Source: Pseudomonas oryzae (GTDB taxonomy: Bacteria; Pseudomonadota; Gammaproteobacteria; Pseudomonadales; Pseudomonadaceae). From it: a DNA stretch of 64,000 nt. The first letter of the stretch is position 1. Every line of letters starts with the position of its first letter. Shown piece after piece: positions 23,360 to 32,041 of this stretch. The stretch covers positions 2,461,001-2,525,000 of the forward strand of contig NZ_LT629751.1 in the NCBI RefSeq assembly GCF_900104805.1, written 5' to 3'. The notes under the pieces are model-generated. The model made no database searches and had not been told where the DNA came from. It worked only from the letters and a program-made list of their open reading frames with translations. Made by a program: the position numbers and the translations under genes.

Positions 23360-26170
23360 TCAGGCAATGTCAGTGGTCGAAAACTCCCCGGCGGTATTCA
23401 CCCCGGTCAGCACGATCAGGGTGTCGCCGGTGTCGAATGTGCCGCTGCCGTTCTCGTCGATCGCCAGCCAGCCGTTTTCCGAACCGGCGGCATTCCAGGC
23501 CATGTAGGCATCCTTGCCGCTCACATTGCCGAACTCCGCATTGACGGCCGCGACGAAGGCATCGAAGCCAGCCAGCCCCGAACCGTCGGCAATGGTGACG
23601 TTGTTCGCCGCCAGCGAGGTGGTGATCACATCGTCCGCCGAACTGAAGTCGGCGATGGTGTCCGCCGTTGCCAGGGTGATACCGGTGTCGCCGGATGAGA
23701 ACACGAAGGTGTCGTTGTCGTTGCCGCCATAGAGCAGGTCGACACCGGCACCGCCATGGATCTCGTCATTGCCGCCCTGGCCGAACACGGTGTCGTTGCC
23801 CGAGCCGGCATAGATGATGTCGATGTTCTGCCGGCCATAGATCACGTCATCGCCCGTGCCGAAGTCGAAGCCACTGCCGGGCAGGTTTTCCGATGCTGCA
23901 TTGGTGCCCGTGACGATGCTGAAGGTTTCGCTGTAGACCGCCAGCGTATCTCCAGCCCCCTGGGCTACCTTGACGGTCACCTCGTAGATGCTCCCACCAG
24001 CCAGCCCGCCTGCCGCTGTGGTGCTGAGCAGGCCCGCGGAGCTGACCGAAAACAGCGCAGAAGCATCGGTAGCTATCGTCGCAGAGCCCAGCGTCCCCAC
24101 CTTGGCGCTGTCGAGGCTGAAGGTGTAGGCCCCACCGTTGTCGGGATCGGCACCGGCGGGCACGCTGAGCGTGCCGATAGCGGTGCTGGCGCCCGGTGTG
24201 CCGTTGCCATTGGCGAACGACGACACGGCCAGCAAGGCGATGTCCCGCGCCGCATCGTTGTCACCGGTGATGTTGATGGTGACGGTCTGGCTGGCCGAAG
24301 TTACCCCATCGGCCGTGGCGGTCACCTGGTAAACCAGGCTCGGATCGCTGCCCCACTGCAATGCCTCGATGGCTCCGTCGTTGGCGACGAACTTGTAGGC
24401 CCCGCTGCCGCTGTTCAGGTACAGGGTGCCGTAGGCACTGCTGGTGTTCTGCAGGTCGTAACCGGACTCCAGCGAAGCGCTGCTGCCGGCCAAGGCGAAG
24501 GTGAAACTGGTGTCGCCGTCGCGGCTGGTCACGCTCAGGGTGCCGGTCTTGTCGTCGAAGTTGTCGTCAGCGGCCGTGTCGGTGTAGTACTCGACTACTG
24601 GCGTCACGTCCGGCGCATCCTGAGCACCGGTCAGGTTGATCGTCAGCGTGACGGTATCGGTCGCATTCGAGCCGTCGGTCACTGACAGCGTGAAGCCTTC
24701 GCTGGCGTTCGCCTCGAGCGCCTCGATAGCCGCATCGAGGGGGGCGTACTCATAGGCGCCGGCGCTGCTCAGGTACAGCGTGCCGTATGTACCGACCAGC
24801 CGTTGCTGATAGGTATTCGCGCCGACGTTAAAGTTGCCGACTTCCACACCCGTGGCCTCGATCGCGTAGGTCACCGTATCGCCGGCATCGCGGTCTACCG
24901 TCGACAGACTGCCGGTCACGCTGGCGAATGTGTCGTCGCCAGCGGTATCGGTATAGGGCTGGACCGTCAGCGTGGCCGAGAGTTCGGGCGTATCGTTGAC
25001 GCCATTCAGGCTGATGGTGAGGGTCCGGGGGGTGCTGTCGGCCGTGCCGTCGGTGGCGTTGACCACGAAGTCCACCGTCTGGGTGGTCTTAAGCGCTTCC
25101 ACCGCCGTGTCGTCGGCGACGAACTTGTAGGCACCGCTCGCGGTGTTCAGGTAGAAGGTGCCGTAGTCCGTGCTCTTCTGCACGTCGAAGTCTGTATCGC
25201 CCGTGGCAGTGGAGCCCGCCAGCTCGAAGGTCACAGTATCGCCGTCGAGGTCGCTGCCGGTCAGCGTGCCGGTCACGTCGTCATAGTCGTCATCGCCGGC
25301 CGTGTCGTTCACCGTGCCGCCGCTCACCGCATTCAAGGTCGGCGTATCGTTGACACCATTCAGCGCAATGCTGATGGTCTGCGGCTCGCTATCGGCCACA
25401 CCGTCGGTGGCGTTGACCACGAAGTCCACCGTCTGGGTGGTCTTAAACGCTTCCACCGCCGTGTCGTCGGCGACGAACTTGTAGGCACCGCTCATGGTGT
25501 TCAGGTAGAAGGTGCCGTAGTCCGTGCTCTTCTGCACGTCGAAGTCTGTATCCCCCGTGGCAGTGGAGCCCGCCAGTTCGAAGGTCACAGTATCGCCGTC
25601 GGGATCGCTGCCGGTCAGCGTACCGGTCACGTCGGGATAGTCGTCATCGCCGGCCGTGTCGTTCACCGTGCCAGCGCTCACAACCCCCAGAGTCGGCGCC
25701 CGGTTGACGCTTTCAGCCAGCACTTCCGAGCCGCACGTATCCACGAACTTGCCCTCGCCCGAACTGGTGCTCGTGGCGCGGACACCGATGATGAGGTCGG
25801 TCGGATCATCATTATTCAGCAGGCTTTTGATTGCCTCAGGCAGATCGAGCGTCGCCAGAGTGAAGGTCATCGACTCTCCGGCCGTGAGGAAGCTTTCCTT
25901 GCTCTCCCCCGCAGAACCAAGCCCCGTACTGGACACCTTGTAGTAGTCGTCCCAGGTTATGCCGGTGCCATTCAGATTGAGGCTGCTGTCGGACTTGCTC
26001 AGCGTGACCGTTCCCTCGACATTCTTGTCGCCATCGGAAAACCACAACGCATTGAGGTCCATGTAGCCCGACTGGCAGGTCACGGTGAAGGTCTGGTTGA
26101 CGCTGTCGTAGACGACCTTGAACTGCAAACCCGATTCGACCGAACCGAAATCCCACTGATATTCGCTCAT
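23360..26170 (-). CDS. VCBS/RTX-type large secreted adhesin
   Basis: 936 residues starting at MSEYQWDFGSVESGLQF, with no Sec signal. After an N-terminal domain of about 150 residues come four VCBS-like repeats (TxxDTAGDD..TGTLTGSDxDGDTVTF..YGTFYLN..SGAYKFVADD..DFVVNATDG..). A cadherin-like domain follows, then RTX calcium nonapeptides (GSGNDTVFGQGGNDEIHGG, GVDLLYGGNDNDTF). It ends in a C-terminal type I secretion signal region with the hydrophobic DTLIVLTGV. Proteins of this plan are exported by an ABC/MFP/TolC system and act in adhesion or biofilm. No secretion genes are next to it. ATG 26170 is preceded by GGGAG. Confidence 0.88.
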   Translation of the reverse strand: MSEYQWDFGSVESGLQFKVVYDSVNQTFTVTCQSGYMDLNALWFSDGDKNVEGTVTLSKSDSSLNLNGTGITWDDYYKVSSTGLGSAGESKESFLTAGESMTFTLATLDLPEAIKSLLNNDDPTDLIIGVRATSTSSGEGKFVDTCGSEVLAESVNRAPTLGVVSAGTVNDTAGDDDYPDVTGTLTGSDPDGDTVTFELAGSTATGDTDFDVQKSTDYGTFYLNTMSGAYKFVADDTAVEAFKTTQTVDFVVNATDGVADSEPQTISIALNGVNDTPTLNAVSGGTVNDTAGDDDYDDVTGTLTGSDLDGDTVTFELAGSTATGDTDFDVQKSTDYGTFYLNTASGAYKFVADDTAVEALKTTQTVDFVVNATDGTADSTPRTLTISLNGVNDTPELSATLTVQPYTDTAGDDTFASVTGSLSTVDRDAGDTVTYAIEATGVEVGNFNVGANTYQQRLVGTYGTLYLSSAGAYEYAPLDAAIEALEANASEGFTLSVTDGSNATDTVTLTINLTGAQDAPDVTPVVEYYTDTAADDNFDDKTGTLSVTSRDGDTSFTFALAGSSASLESGYDLQNTSSAYGTLYLNSGSGAYKFVANDGAIEALQWGSDPSLVYQVTATADGVTSASQTVTINITGDNDAARDIALLAVSSFANGNGTPGASTAIGTLSVPAGADPDNGGAYTFSLDSAKVGTLGSATIATDASALFSVSSAGLLSTTAAGGLAGGSIYEVTVKVAQGAGDTLAVYSETFSIVTGTNAASENLPGSGFDFGTGDDVIYGRQNIDIIYAGSGNDTVFGQGGNDEIHGGAGVDLLYGGNDNDTFVFSSGDTGITLATADTIADFSSADDVITTSLAANNVTIADGSGLAGFDAFVAAVNAEFGNVSGKDAYMAWNAAGSENGWLAIDENGSGTFDTGDTLIVLTGVNTAGEFSTTDIA
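25003..25710 (-). repeat. Near-identical 354-bp VCBS-coding repeats
   Basis: Two adjacent VCBS units are almost identical at DNA level with a period of 354 bases (118 codons). For example, GCTTCCACCGCCGTGTCGTC occurs at 25095 and again at 25449. The two outer units are diverged. This pattern fits recent duplication or gene conversion and predicts length variation between strains. Confidence 0.8.
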
Positions 26171-26890
26171 GATCACTCCCTCAAATCAAAGCCGGAACAC
26201 CTCGAAAAACGTTTCCCTTGCTCGCAGCAAATCAATCCCTGGGGCGGGCGCTTTCGGACTCTGGGGACGAGCCTTTCAGGCAGGCCCTCGGCGTGAACAG
26301 CCTCATGGCCGAGGGAGCCGGATCAATCCGGGACCGGGACGTCAAAAAAACATCAAAACCAAGAATACCGGTGCACATTCAAGCCTCCACTCCCTGCAAC
26401 CATTGCGATCCCTACCTTCCTGATACTCCAACCACGCTCAGATCCGACCGCGAACAGCGGCGAGCCGCCGCGTTACAAGCCATCGAAATACGCTTCATGT
26501 ATCCGACAACTACCCACGCACCATCGATTTTCATCGCATTTACACTTGAGGCCGGATTTGTACATCCGATGAAACAATAGCCCAGCGCCATCACCCATCC
26601 AGCGCATCGCCGAATATTTGACAGCCAGCATGATCAAACCTGACGAACGGTATGAGCGAACATCCTCGATATGACTGGCGGGATTAACGCAAGACAGGAA
26701 ACTGCTGTTTGGGTGAATTGCACGACAAGCCAGGGACAGCAGATGCGGCGCGATGGAGGCTACCGGTCGAGAACCCGGACAGACTGATGACAAACGACGC
26801 CTCTGCGCTGCCGCACTAGACTGGAAGTGTTGCCAGCCGAGGCGCCTGAGATGCTTCGGTCGCAGATCCACTGTCCCGGAGGCCGCCGCC
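26171..26890. other. 720-base region upstream of the adhesin, no gene supported
   Basis: Lower GC than its neighbours. Short frames on both strands lack ribosome sites and family features. It should contain the promoter and control region of the adhesin gene, reading leftwards, and the start of the small basic protein gene at its right end. No repeats, tRNA or clear RNA structure seen. Confidence 0.5.
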
Positions 26891-27019
26891 ATGAGCAAGA
26901 GTCACGAAACCCACAAGGAAGCGAAGAAGAAGCCGCAGAAGAACGCCCAGGAAAAACGCCAGGCCAAGCGCATCAAGAAGTCCGGCAGCACCCTGCTGGG
27001 CAGCCACGCCGCGCCCTGA
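26891..27019 (+). CDS. Small Lys-rich protein, 42 aa
   Basis: MSKSHETHKEAKKKPQKNAQ is followed by KRQAKRIKKSG and a short tail. GGAGG lies 8 bases before ATG 26891. It is highly basic and probably disordered. Conserved in pseudomonads as a small protein without known function; nucleic-acid association would be a guess from charge. Confidence 0.6.
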   Translation: MSKSHETHKEAKKKPQKNAQEKRQAKRIKKSGSTLLGSHAAP

Positions 27020-27084
27020 TGGTCGACGGGCCCGGCACCACGCGCCGGGTCGTCGCCCACTTCTCAGGGCAATCGCGCTTGGTC

Positions 27085-27105
27085 GTAGGGTGCGCCATGC
27101 GCACC
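27085..27105. repeat. REP-C hairpin
   Basis: GTAG followed by GGTGCGC CAT GCGCACC. Same GTAG/GGTG edge as REP-A and REP-B but a different stem. It lies in the 290-base gap before ppiC, which otherwise shows nothing. Confidence 0.8.
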
Positions 27106-27308
27106 AGCCGGAGTGCGTCAGGGCATGTATACGCGCCCCTGCACCACGCTGCGCACGACCGCTCGTTGCGCCGTTTGCCTTCGCGCACCCTGCCTGCGGA
27201 GCTTTTTGGCGGGCACATGGCGCGATTGCCCTGCACCACTTATCCCGCCGCTTGCGTGATCGCCGCATTCCGGTAGGCTGGGGCGCTCGATCACAGGAGG
27301 AATCCCCC

Positions 27309-27590
27309 ATGGCCCGAGCCACTGCCCGTCACATCCTGGTTTCCAGCGAAGCCAAGTGCCTTGAACTGAAAGCCGCCATCGAAGCCGGTGCCGACTTCGC
27401 CCAGGTCGCCCGCGACAACTCCACCTGCCCATCCGGCCGCGACGGCGGCAACCTCGGCTCGTTCGGTCGCGGCCAGATGGTCAAGGAGTTCGACACCGTG
27501 GTGTTCAGCGCGCCGCTCAACGTGGTGCAGGGTCCGGTGAAGACCCAGTTCGGCTACCACCTGCTGGAAGTCACCAGCCGCCAGGACTGA
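27309..27590 (+). CDS. ppiC: Peptidyl-prolyl cis-trans isomerase PpiC (parvulin)
   Basis: 93 residues, the length of stand-alone cytosolic parvulin. Signature segments: ARHILVSSEAKCLELK, FAQVARDNSTCPSGRDGGNLGSF, GQMVKEFDTVVF and the C-terminal TQFGYHLLEV. It catalyses prolyl isomerisation during protein folding. CAGGAGG lies 8 bases before ATG 27309. It is monocistronic and is followed by a long bidirectional terminator shared with zapA. Confidence 0.95.
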   Translation: MARATARHILVSSEAKCLELKAAIEAGADFAQVARDNSTCPSGRDGGNLGSFGRGQMVKEFDTVVFSAPLNVVQGPVKTQFGYHLLEVTSRQD

Positions 27591-27610
27591 TCCGGCGCAC
27601 GGTCGACACC

Positions 27611-27648
27611 AACGCAAAGGGGCTGCCATATGGCAGCCCCTTTGCGTT
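27611..27648. terminator. Bidirectional terminator, 38-base perfect palindrome
   Basis: Starts AACGCAAAGGGGCTGCCAT and reads the same on the other strand. It separates the convergent ppiC and zapA genes; the A and T runs serve both directions. Confidence 0.9.
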
Positions 27649-27672
27649 CTGGGCGTCTTTCTGCACCGACCC

Positions 27673-27954
27673 TCAGCCCTGCAGCTGACGGGCGATGCGC
27701 TCGGCGGTGGCGCTCAGGCGCGCCTCCACCTGGCGCAGCCGCTCCTCCTGCTCGAGCAGCGGCACGCACAGGTTCAGTGCCGCCAGCACCAGCAGCTCGT
27801 GACTACCGGCCAGGGGGAAGCGCTGCTGGTTCTCGTCGACGCGCTTTTGCAACAGGGCGATGGCCTGCTCCAGCACCATCTCCTCGCCAGGCGAGGCCTT
27901 GATGGAGAAGTCGCGGCCCAGGATCTTCAGCGCGCGAACGACGTGCTCGGTCAT
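27673..27954 (-). CDS. zapA: Cell division protein ZapA
   Basis: 93 residues with the ZapA pattern: VRALKILGRDFSIKASPGEE, then a helix LEQAIALLQKRVDENQQR, LLVLAALNL, and a C-terminal coiled coil, LEQEERLRQVEARLSATAERIA. ZapA crosslinks FtsZ filaments at the division ring. Its start overlaps the stop of the upstream coiled-coil gene by 4 bases, so the two are co-translated. In P. aeruginosa the 6S RNA gene follows zapA; here a terminator follows directly and no 6S RNA is visible. Confidence 0.93.
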   Translation of the reverse strand: MTEHVVRALKILGRDFSIKASPGEEMVLEQAIALLQKRVDENQQRFPLAGSHELLVLAALNLCVPLLEQEERLRQVEARLSATAERIARQLQG

Positions 27955-28181
27955 GCGGCGCTGCTGCTGACGCCGGCGCGCTGTACCAGCGCCTGCAGGC
28001 GGGCCAGGGTGGCGCTCTGCTGCTCTTCCTGCTCGAGAGCAGTCATCTGCAGGTTCTCGTTCTCTTCCCGGGCCTGGCGCAGCTGCTCCTCGAGCTGCCT
28101 GCAGTTGTCGCTCAGCACCTGGTTCTGTTTCAGCAGGTCGGCCACGAGGCTTTCAAGTTGCGCGAGGGTTGCTTCAAGCAT
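27951..28181 (-). CDS. ZapB-like small coiled-coil protein (TIGR02449 type)
   Basis: 76 residues, nearly all coiled coil: MLEATLAQLESLVADLLKQN, then long Gln/Glu heptads. This protein always precedes zapA in pseudomonads and resembles ZapB in size and shape; a role at the division site is inferred from that pairing. It starts at ATG 28181 and overlaps zapA by 4 bases. Confidence 0.85.
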   Translation of the reverse strand: MLEATLAQLESLVADLLKQNQVLSDNCRQLEEQLRQAREENENLQMTALEQEEQQSATLARLQALVQRAGVSSSAA

Positions 28182-28355
28182 GGGTAATCATCCGGCGTTC
28201 GTGAAAAGCCGGTGAGGATAAATAAACGTGACCGCCGCCACAACCGCGCCAGTCCGCGGATTGGCAGGTGCCGGCCGGCCGACGAGTCGCTAAAATCGAC
28301 CTCTTCCCGTTCCCGGCCCGGCCCGGGACTCAACAGTCGCAGCGAGAGGACCGAT

Positions 28356-29054
28356 ATGGGCGCCCAGTGGAAAGCCAAACCGAAAGAAGCCGCCGCCAAC
28401 GCCAAGGGCAAGATCTTCGGCAAGCTGGTGAAGGAAATCATGATTGCCGCACGTAATGGCGCCGATCCGGACATGAACCCCAAGCTGCGCCTCGCCGTGC
28501 ACCAGGCCAAGAAGGCGTCGATGCCCAAGGACACCCTCGAGCGCGCGATCAAGAAGGGCGCGGGTCTCTCCGGCGAGGTGGTCAACTACGAGCGCACCAT
28601 CTATGAAGGCTTCGCTCCGCATCGCGTGCCGGTGATCGTCGAGTGCCTGACCGACAACGTCAACCGCACCGTGGCGGAAGTCCGCGTGCTGTTCCGCAAG
28701 GGTCAGCTGGGCACCTCCGGTTCGGTGAGCTGGGACTTCGACTACCTGGGCATGATCGAGGCGACCCCGGAAGGCGACGCCGACCCGGAACTGGCCGCCA
28801 TCGAGGCCGGCGCCCAGGACTTCGAGCCGGCCGAGGAAGGTGCCACCCTGTTCTACACCGAGCCGACCGATCTCGATGCGGTGTGCAAGGCGCTGCCGGA
28901 ATTCGGCTTCACCGTGCAGTCGGCCAACCTCGGCTACAAGGCGAAGAATCCGGTGAGCCTGTCCGGCGCCGAACTGGAGGAGGTCGAGGCCTTCCTCGAG
29001 GCGCTCGACAACCACGACGACGTGCAGAACGTCTACGTCGGCCTGGCCGGCTGA
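28356..29054 (+). CDS. YebC/TACO1-family protein (YeeN-like)
   Basis: 232 residues. The N-terminus is [20 protein letters not shown], and the family core [26 protein letters not shown] is unmistakable. Members were long called DNA-binding regulators (PmpR); recent work assigns some to relief of ribosome stalling on proline runs. The N-terminal variant here is closer to YeeN than to the canonical YebC next to ruvC. It is monocistronic with GAGAGGA upstream and a terminator-like hairpin after the stop. Confidence 0.9.
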   Translation: MGAQWKAKPKEAAANAKGKIFGKLVKEIMIAARNGADPDMNPKLRLAVHQAKKASMPKDTLERAIKKGAGLSGEVVNYERTIYEGFAPHRVPVIVECLTDNVNRTVAEVRVLFRKGQLGTSGSVSWDFDYLGMIEATPEGDADPELAAIEAGAQDFEPAEEGATLFYTEPTDLDAVCKALPEFGFTVQSANLGYKAKNPVSLSGAELEEVEAFLEALDNHDDVQNVYVGLAG

Positions 29055-29072
29055 GTTCCGCCCCGCCCTGCC

Positions 29073-29107
29073 GAGGCCGCGTCGACGCCCGCCGTCGCCG
29101 CGGCCTC
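29073..29107. terminator. Terminator-like hairpin
   Basis: GAGGCCGCG and CGCGGCCTC form a 9-bp stem with a 17-base loop, then GTCGTTT. It lies between two convergent genes. Confidence 0.55.
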
Positions 29108-29123
29108 GTCGTTTCCGGCAGCC

Positions 29124-29444
29124 CTATTCCTGGCCGAGAATGTCGTCCGCCCAGCTCAGCGCCGCGGCCACCGCGGGAAAGCCGAGGGTGCTGGTCAGCG
29201 CCAGCAGCGCATGGTGGATCTCCGCGGGACTGGCACCCGCCTGCCGCGCCCGCCGTACATGACTGTGCACCGCCCCTTCGGCGCGCATCGCCGCGGCGGC
29301 GCCGAGCTGGATGAGGTGGAGCGTGCGCTCGTCCAGCGGCCCGGCATGGCGCGCCGCGCTGCCGAGCGCATCCACGGCGGCGAAGTAGTCCGGGTAGCGT
29401 TGTTGGATGCGCGCGTAGGTGTCCTGTGCGGGCTTGCGGGGCAT
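29124..29444 (-). CDS. Carboxymuconolactone decarboxylase-family protein without the Cys pair
   Basis: 106 residues: LIQLGAAAAMRAEGAVHSHVRRARQAGASPAEIHHALL is the CMD/AhpD core. AhpD-type members have CxxC where this one has EGAV, so peroxidase chemistry through cysteines is not possible. The His (SHVRRA) is kept, as in true CMD-like decarboxylases. The substrate is unknown. Starts at ATG 29444 with GAGGAG upstream. Confidence 0.82.
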   Translation of the reverse strand: MPRKPAQDTYARIQQRYPDYFAAVDALGSAARHAGPLDERTLHLIQLGAAAAMRAEGAVHSHVRRARQAGASPAEIHHALLALTSTLGFPAVAAALSWADDILGQE

Positions 29445-29646
29445 GACGGACTCCTCAGCTGGCCGACCGCGACCCTTACAGTGTCGCCCCGAAGCAGCAC
29501 TCCCGCCAGAATGCCGAGCGACTCGCACTGGCACGATCCCTGCTGGCCACCTGTCGACGCCGCACCGCAAGTTCGCGCGTGCCGGCCCAGGCAGCGGCGC
29601 CCAGCGCGCCCCTCCACTCTCGCCCAGCCCGCAGGAGCAGACCAGC

Positions 29647-29916
29647 ATGACCCAGAGCGTAGACATGGCCATTTTCGACATGGCCGACGAATTCATCGCC
29701 GTAGCCAACCGCCTGCTCGAAGAAGAGCGCAAGGATCTCGGCAAGATCAGCGCGGCGATCCGCTATGCCGCCGCCCGCTTCAGTGCCCACGAGGTAGCCT
29801 GTCGCTCGGCCGACCTGGCGGCCGACAAGGACAAGGCGCGCATCTGGTACACCGAGCAGTTCGAGAAGATGGTGACGGAAAACCTCGACCAGCACCTCGA
29901 GATGTCGCAAAGCTGA
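29647..29916 (+). CDS. DUF3144 family protein
   Basis: 89 residues, helical and acidic: FDMADEFIAVANRLLEEERK, AAIRYAAARFSAHEVA and DKARIWYTEQFEKMVTENLDQH. This is the DUF3144 pattern; function unknown. ATG 29647 follows CAGGAG. The preceding 200 bases are a shared upstream region with the divergent CMD gene. Confidence 0.82.
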   Translation: MTQSVDMAIFDMADEFIAVANRLLEEERKDLGKISAAIRYAAARFSAHEVACRSADLAADKDKARIWYTEQFEKMVTENLDQHLEMSQS

Positions 29917-29937
29917 CAAGGCGCGGCCGGGCCGGGC

Positions 29938-30486
29938 TCAGTAGCGGCCCATCTCGATGGTCCGCTCGCCGAGCAGACGCGACTGCTCGCCGGCGGCGCT
30001 GGCCTTGTACACCGCCTTCACCGTGGCGTAGTAGCTATGCCCGCGACCGCCAGAGCAGGGCGGCAGATAGGCGCCGCCATCGCCTCGCAGCCAGCCCTGA
30101 TGCTTCCGCTCGACGAACATGCCGGCCGGCAGGTCGAGACTTTCACCGGCAACCGAGGGGACGGTCACGCTCGACTGCCCCGGCGTCAGCCAGAGGCCGA
30201 GCTTGCCGTGGCCGCCGTGATCCATCAGGAAATAGCTGCGGTCGCTGAACTCGACGAGCAGTGCATTGGCGCCTGCCGGGATGCCGCTGACGCGCAGCAG
30301 CGGCGTCGATCCGTTGCCGCCGGCCCAGCGGCAACGCTGTGCGGCGGGGACCGTGCGGCCATCCCACTGCGGATCGGCGAAGGCCACCTGCAGGGTGGCG
30401 GGACGCTCTACCGGCGCATAGCCGGACGAGGCGCAACCGCCGAGCAGTGCCAGGAGGGCCAGCACCGACAGCATCGATTTGTTCAT
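29938..30486 (-). CDS. Lipoprotein with PEBP-like (YbhB/YbcL) domain
   Basis: 182 residues. Signal MNKSMLSVLALLALLGGC gives a lipobox LGGC at residue 18. The mature part follows the phosphatidylethanolamine-binding-protein plan loosely: FADPQWDGRTVPAAQRC, LLRVSGIPAGANALLVEFSD and, near the end, YLPPCSGGRGHSYYATVKAVY. The conserved ligand-site DPD and GxxHR boxes are poorly preserved, so the family call is tentative. ATG 30486 has GAGG 8 bases upstream; the ATG two codons earlier does not. Confidence 0.65.
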   Translation of the reverse strand: MNKSMLSVLALLALLGGCASSGYAPVERPATLQVAFADPQWDGRTVPAAQRCRWAGGNGSTPLLRVSGIPAGANALLVEFSDRSYFLMDHGGHGKLGLWLTPGQSSVTVPSVAGESLDLPAGMFVERKHQGWLRGDGGAYLPPCSGGRGHSYYATVKAVYKASAAGEQSRLLGERTIEMGRY

Positions 30487-30687
30487 GGGCATTCCTCACG
30501 CGTTCGCCCCGCTGCGGCCGCCATGCCGCTGCGCCACGGGGCACACCGGGCAGCGGACGGCACGTTTTACCACTTTTGCAGATGTTCCTGCAGCGGCTGG
30601 CGAGATGGGCGCGCAAGGTGCGCGGTAGCGCGGGAGGGGATTGCCGGGTTTCCCGCGCAGGGCGCGGGAAACCTCAGGCCGGCTGGA

Positions 30688-31377
30688 TCAGACGAAGTCC
30701 TCGTCGTCACCGCCGCCGAAGAAGTCGCCGAACAGGCCGCCGTCGGCCTCCTCCTCGACCGGAGCCTGCTCGGCCACCTGGGGCTGCTCCGCCTGCTCGG
30801 GCGCCTGGGCGGCGACCTCCTGCGCGGCCTCGTCGCCCTGGAACATGTCCATCAGCAGGTTGCCCAGCACCATGCCGCCGGCCACGCCGGCCGCGGTCTG
30901 CAGGGCGCCGGAGAGGAAGCCGCCGCCCTGCGCCGGCATGCCGCGCTGGCCGAAGCCGGCCTGCTGCCCGAAGCCCGGCTGCTGGCCGAAGCCGTTGCGG
31001 TTGCCGAATGCCGGCTCCTGCCAGCCCGAGCGCGCCGGCTGCTGGGCGACCGGGACGCTGGCCGGCTGCTGCGGCTGGCTGCGACCGCCGCCGAACAGCC
31101 CGGCGAGGAAGCCGCCGCTGCTCTGCTGCGGTGCGCTCTGGGCGCGCCTGAGGGTGTCGATCTGCGCTTCCAGCTCCTTGACGCGCGCGTCCAGCTGCTG
31201 GATGGCGTTTTCCTGCACGATGATCGCCTGGGCCATGTAGTACGGGGCTGCCGGCTGGCGGGCGACGTGCTCGTTGATCAGCGCCTCGGCCTGAGCCTCG
31301 CGCGGAGCGGATTGCCCCTCCACGTCGCGCAGGCGGGAAAACAGGCCATCGATCAGGTTCTTCTCTTCAGCGTGCAT
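30688..31377 (-). CDS. DUF2076 family protein
   Basis: 229 residues: MHAEEKNLIDGLFSRLRDVE, a coiled coil (IVQENAIQQLDARVKELEAQIDTLRRA), then a Gln/Gly-rich low-complexity part with FGQQ and GFGQQ repeats. A membrane-like Gly stretch follows (GVAGGMVLGNLLMDMF), then an acidic tail ending GGGDDEDFV. This is the standard DUF2076 layout; the role is unknown, possibly periplasmic or membrane-associated. Confidence 0.85.
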   Translation of the reverse strand: MHAEEKNLIDGLFSRLRDVEGQSAPREAQAEALINEHVARQPAAPYYMAQAIIVQENAIQQLDARVKELEAQIDTLRRAQSAPQQSSGGFLAGLFGGGRSQPQQPASVPVAQQPARSGWQEPAFGNRNGFGQQPGFGQQAGFGQRGMPAQGGGFLSGALQTAAGVAGGMVLGNLLMDMFQGDEAAQEVAAQAPEQAEQPQVAEQAPVEEEADGGLFGDFFGGGDDEDFV

Positions 31378-31611
31378 GCTTGTCTCTTCTGTGGTTGCCG
31401 CAAGATGAAGCGCATCTTCGGAACCCGCCCGGGCGATGTCAAAACCGAGCTTTTGCAAAACTTTGCGCGGCCGTGCCGCGTGGCAGAGCGCTTCTCTGCA
31501 GGCGGCCTGCGACATCGCGCCCGCCCGCCTTTGGTCAGCCGTCGACCAAGAACCTTCCAAAACCTTATATAATTCAGGCTCTTTAGTATTTTTCGAACAT
31601 GAGGTTTCGCC

Positions 31612-31956
31612 ATGAGCACCCTGCCGCCCTGTCCCAAATGCGGTTCCGAATACACCTACGAGGACGGCGCGCTGCTGGTCTGCCCGGAGTGCGCCCACGA
31701 GTGGTCGGCCGACGCCGCCGCCGAAGCGCCGGCGGAAGGCGAGAAGGTGATCCGCGACTCGGTGGGCAACGTCCTCGCCGACGGCGACACCGTCAGCGTG
31801 ATCAAGGACCTCAAGGTCAAGGGCTCCTCGCTGGTGGTCAAGGTCGGCACCAAGGTCAAGGGCATCCGTCTGTGCGACGGCGACCACGACATCGACTGCA
31901 AGATCGACGGCATCGGTGCGATGAAGCTGAAGTCCGAGTTCGTCAAGAAAGTCTGA
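31612..31956 (+). CDS. yjdM: YjdM/PhnA-family zinc-ribbon protein
   Basis: 114 residues: [31 protein letters not shown] gives a four-Cys zinc ribbon, then the family core [23 protein letters not shown] and [23 protein letters not shown]. Once linked to phosphonate use (PhnA), the protein is not a phosphonate hydrolase and its role is open. A TATAAT hexamer at 31568-31573 is a likely -10 box. GAGG lies 8 bases before ATG 31612. Confidence 0.93.
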   Translation: MSTLPPCPKCGSEYTYEDGALLVCPECAHEWSADAAAEAPAEGEKVIRDSVGNVLADGDTVSVIKDLKVKGSSLVVKVGTKVKGIRLCDGDHDIDCKIDGIGAMKLKSEFVKKV

Positions 31957-32041
31957 TCCCCCCCGGGGCTGACATCGGCGTGACACCGGAATGGGTTTTG
32001 CTTTGCCGTTCGGCAATCGGCTACAGACCCGGGGTCACGCC

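Noticed and set aside
26473-26898. A 141-codon frame on the minus strand
   Set aside because: No ribosome site, many rare residues (Cys, Trp, Ser) in random order, and no family resemblance.
27591-27672. 6S RNA (ssrS) expected after zapA
   Set aside because: Only 82 bases lie between the genes, and they are filled by the bidirectional terminator, so no room for a 6S RNA.
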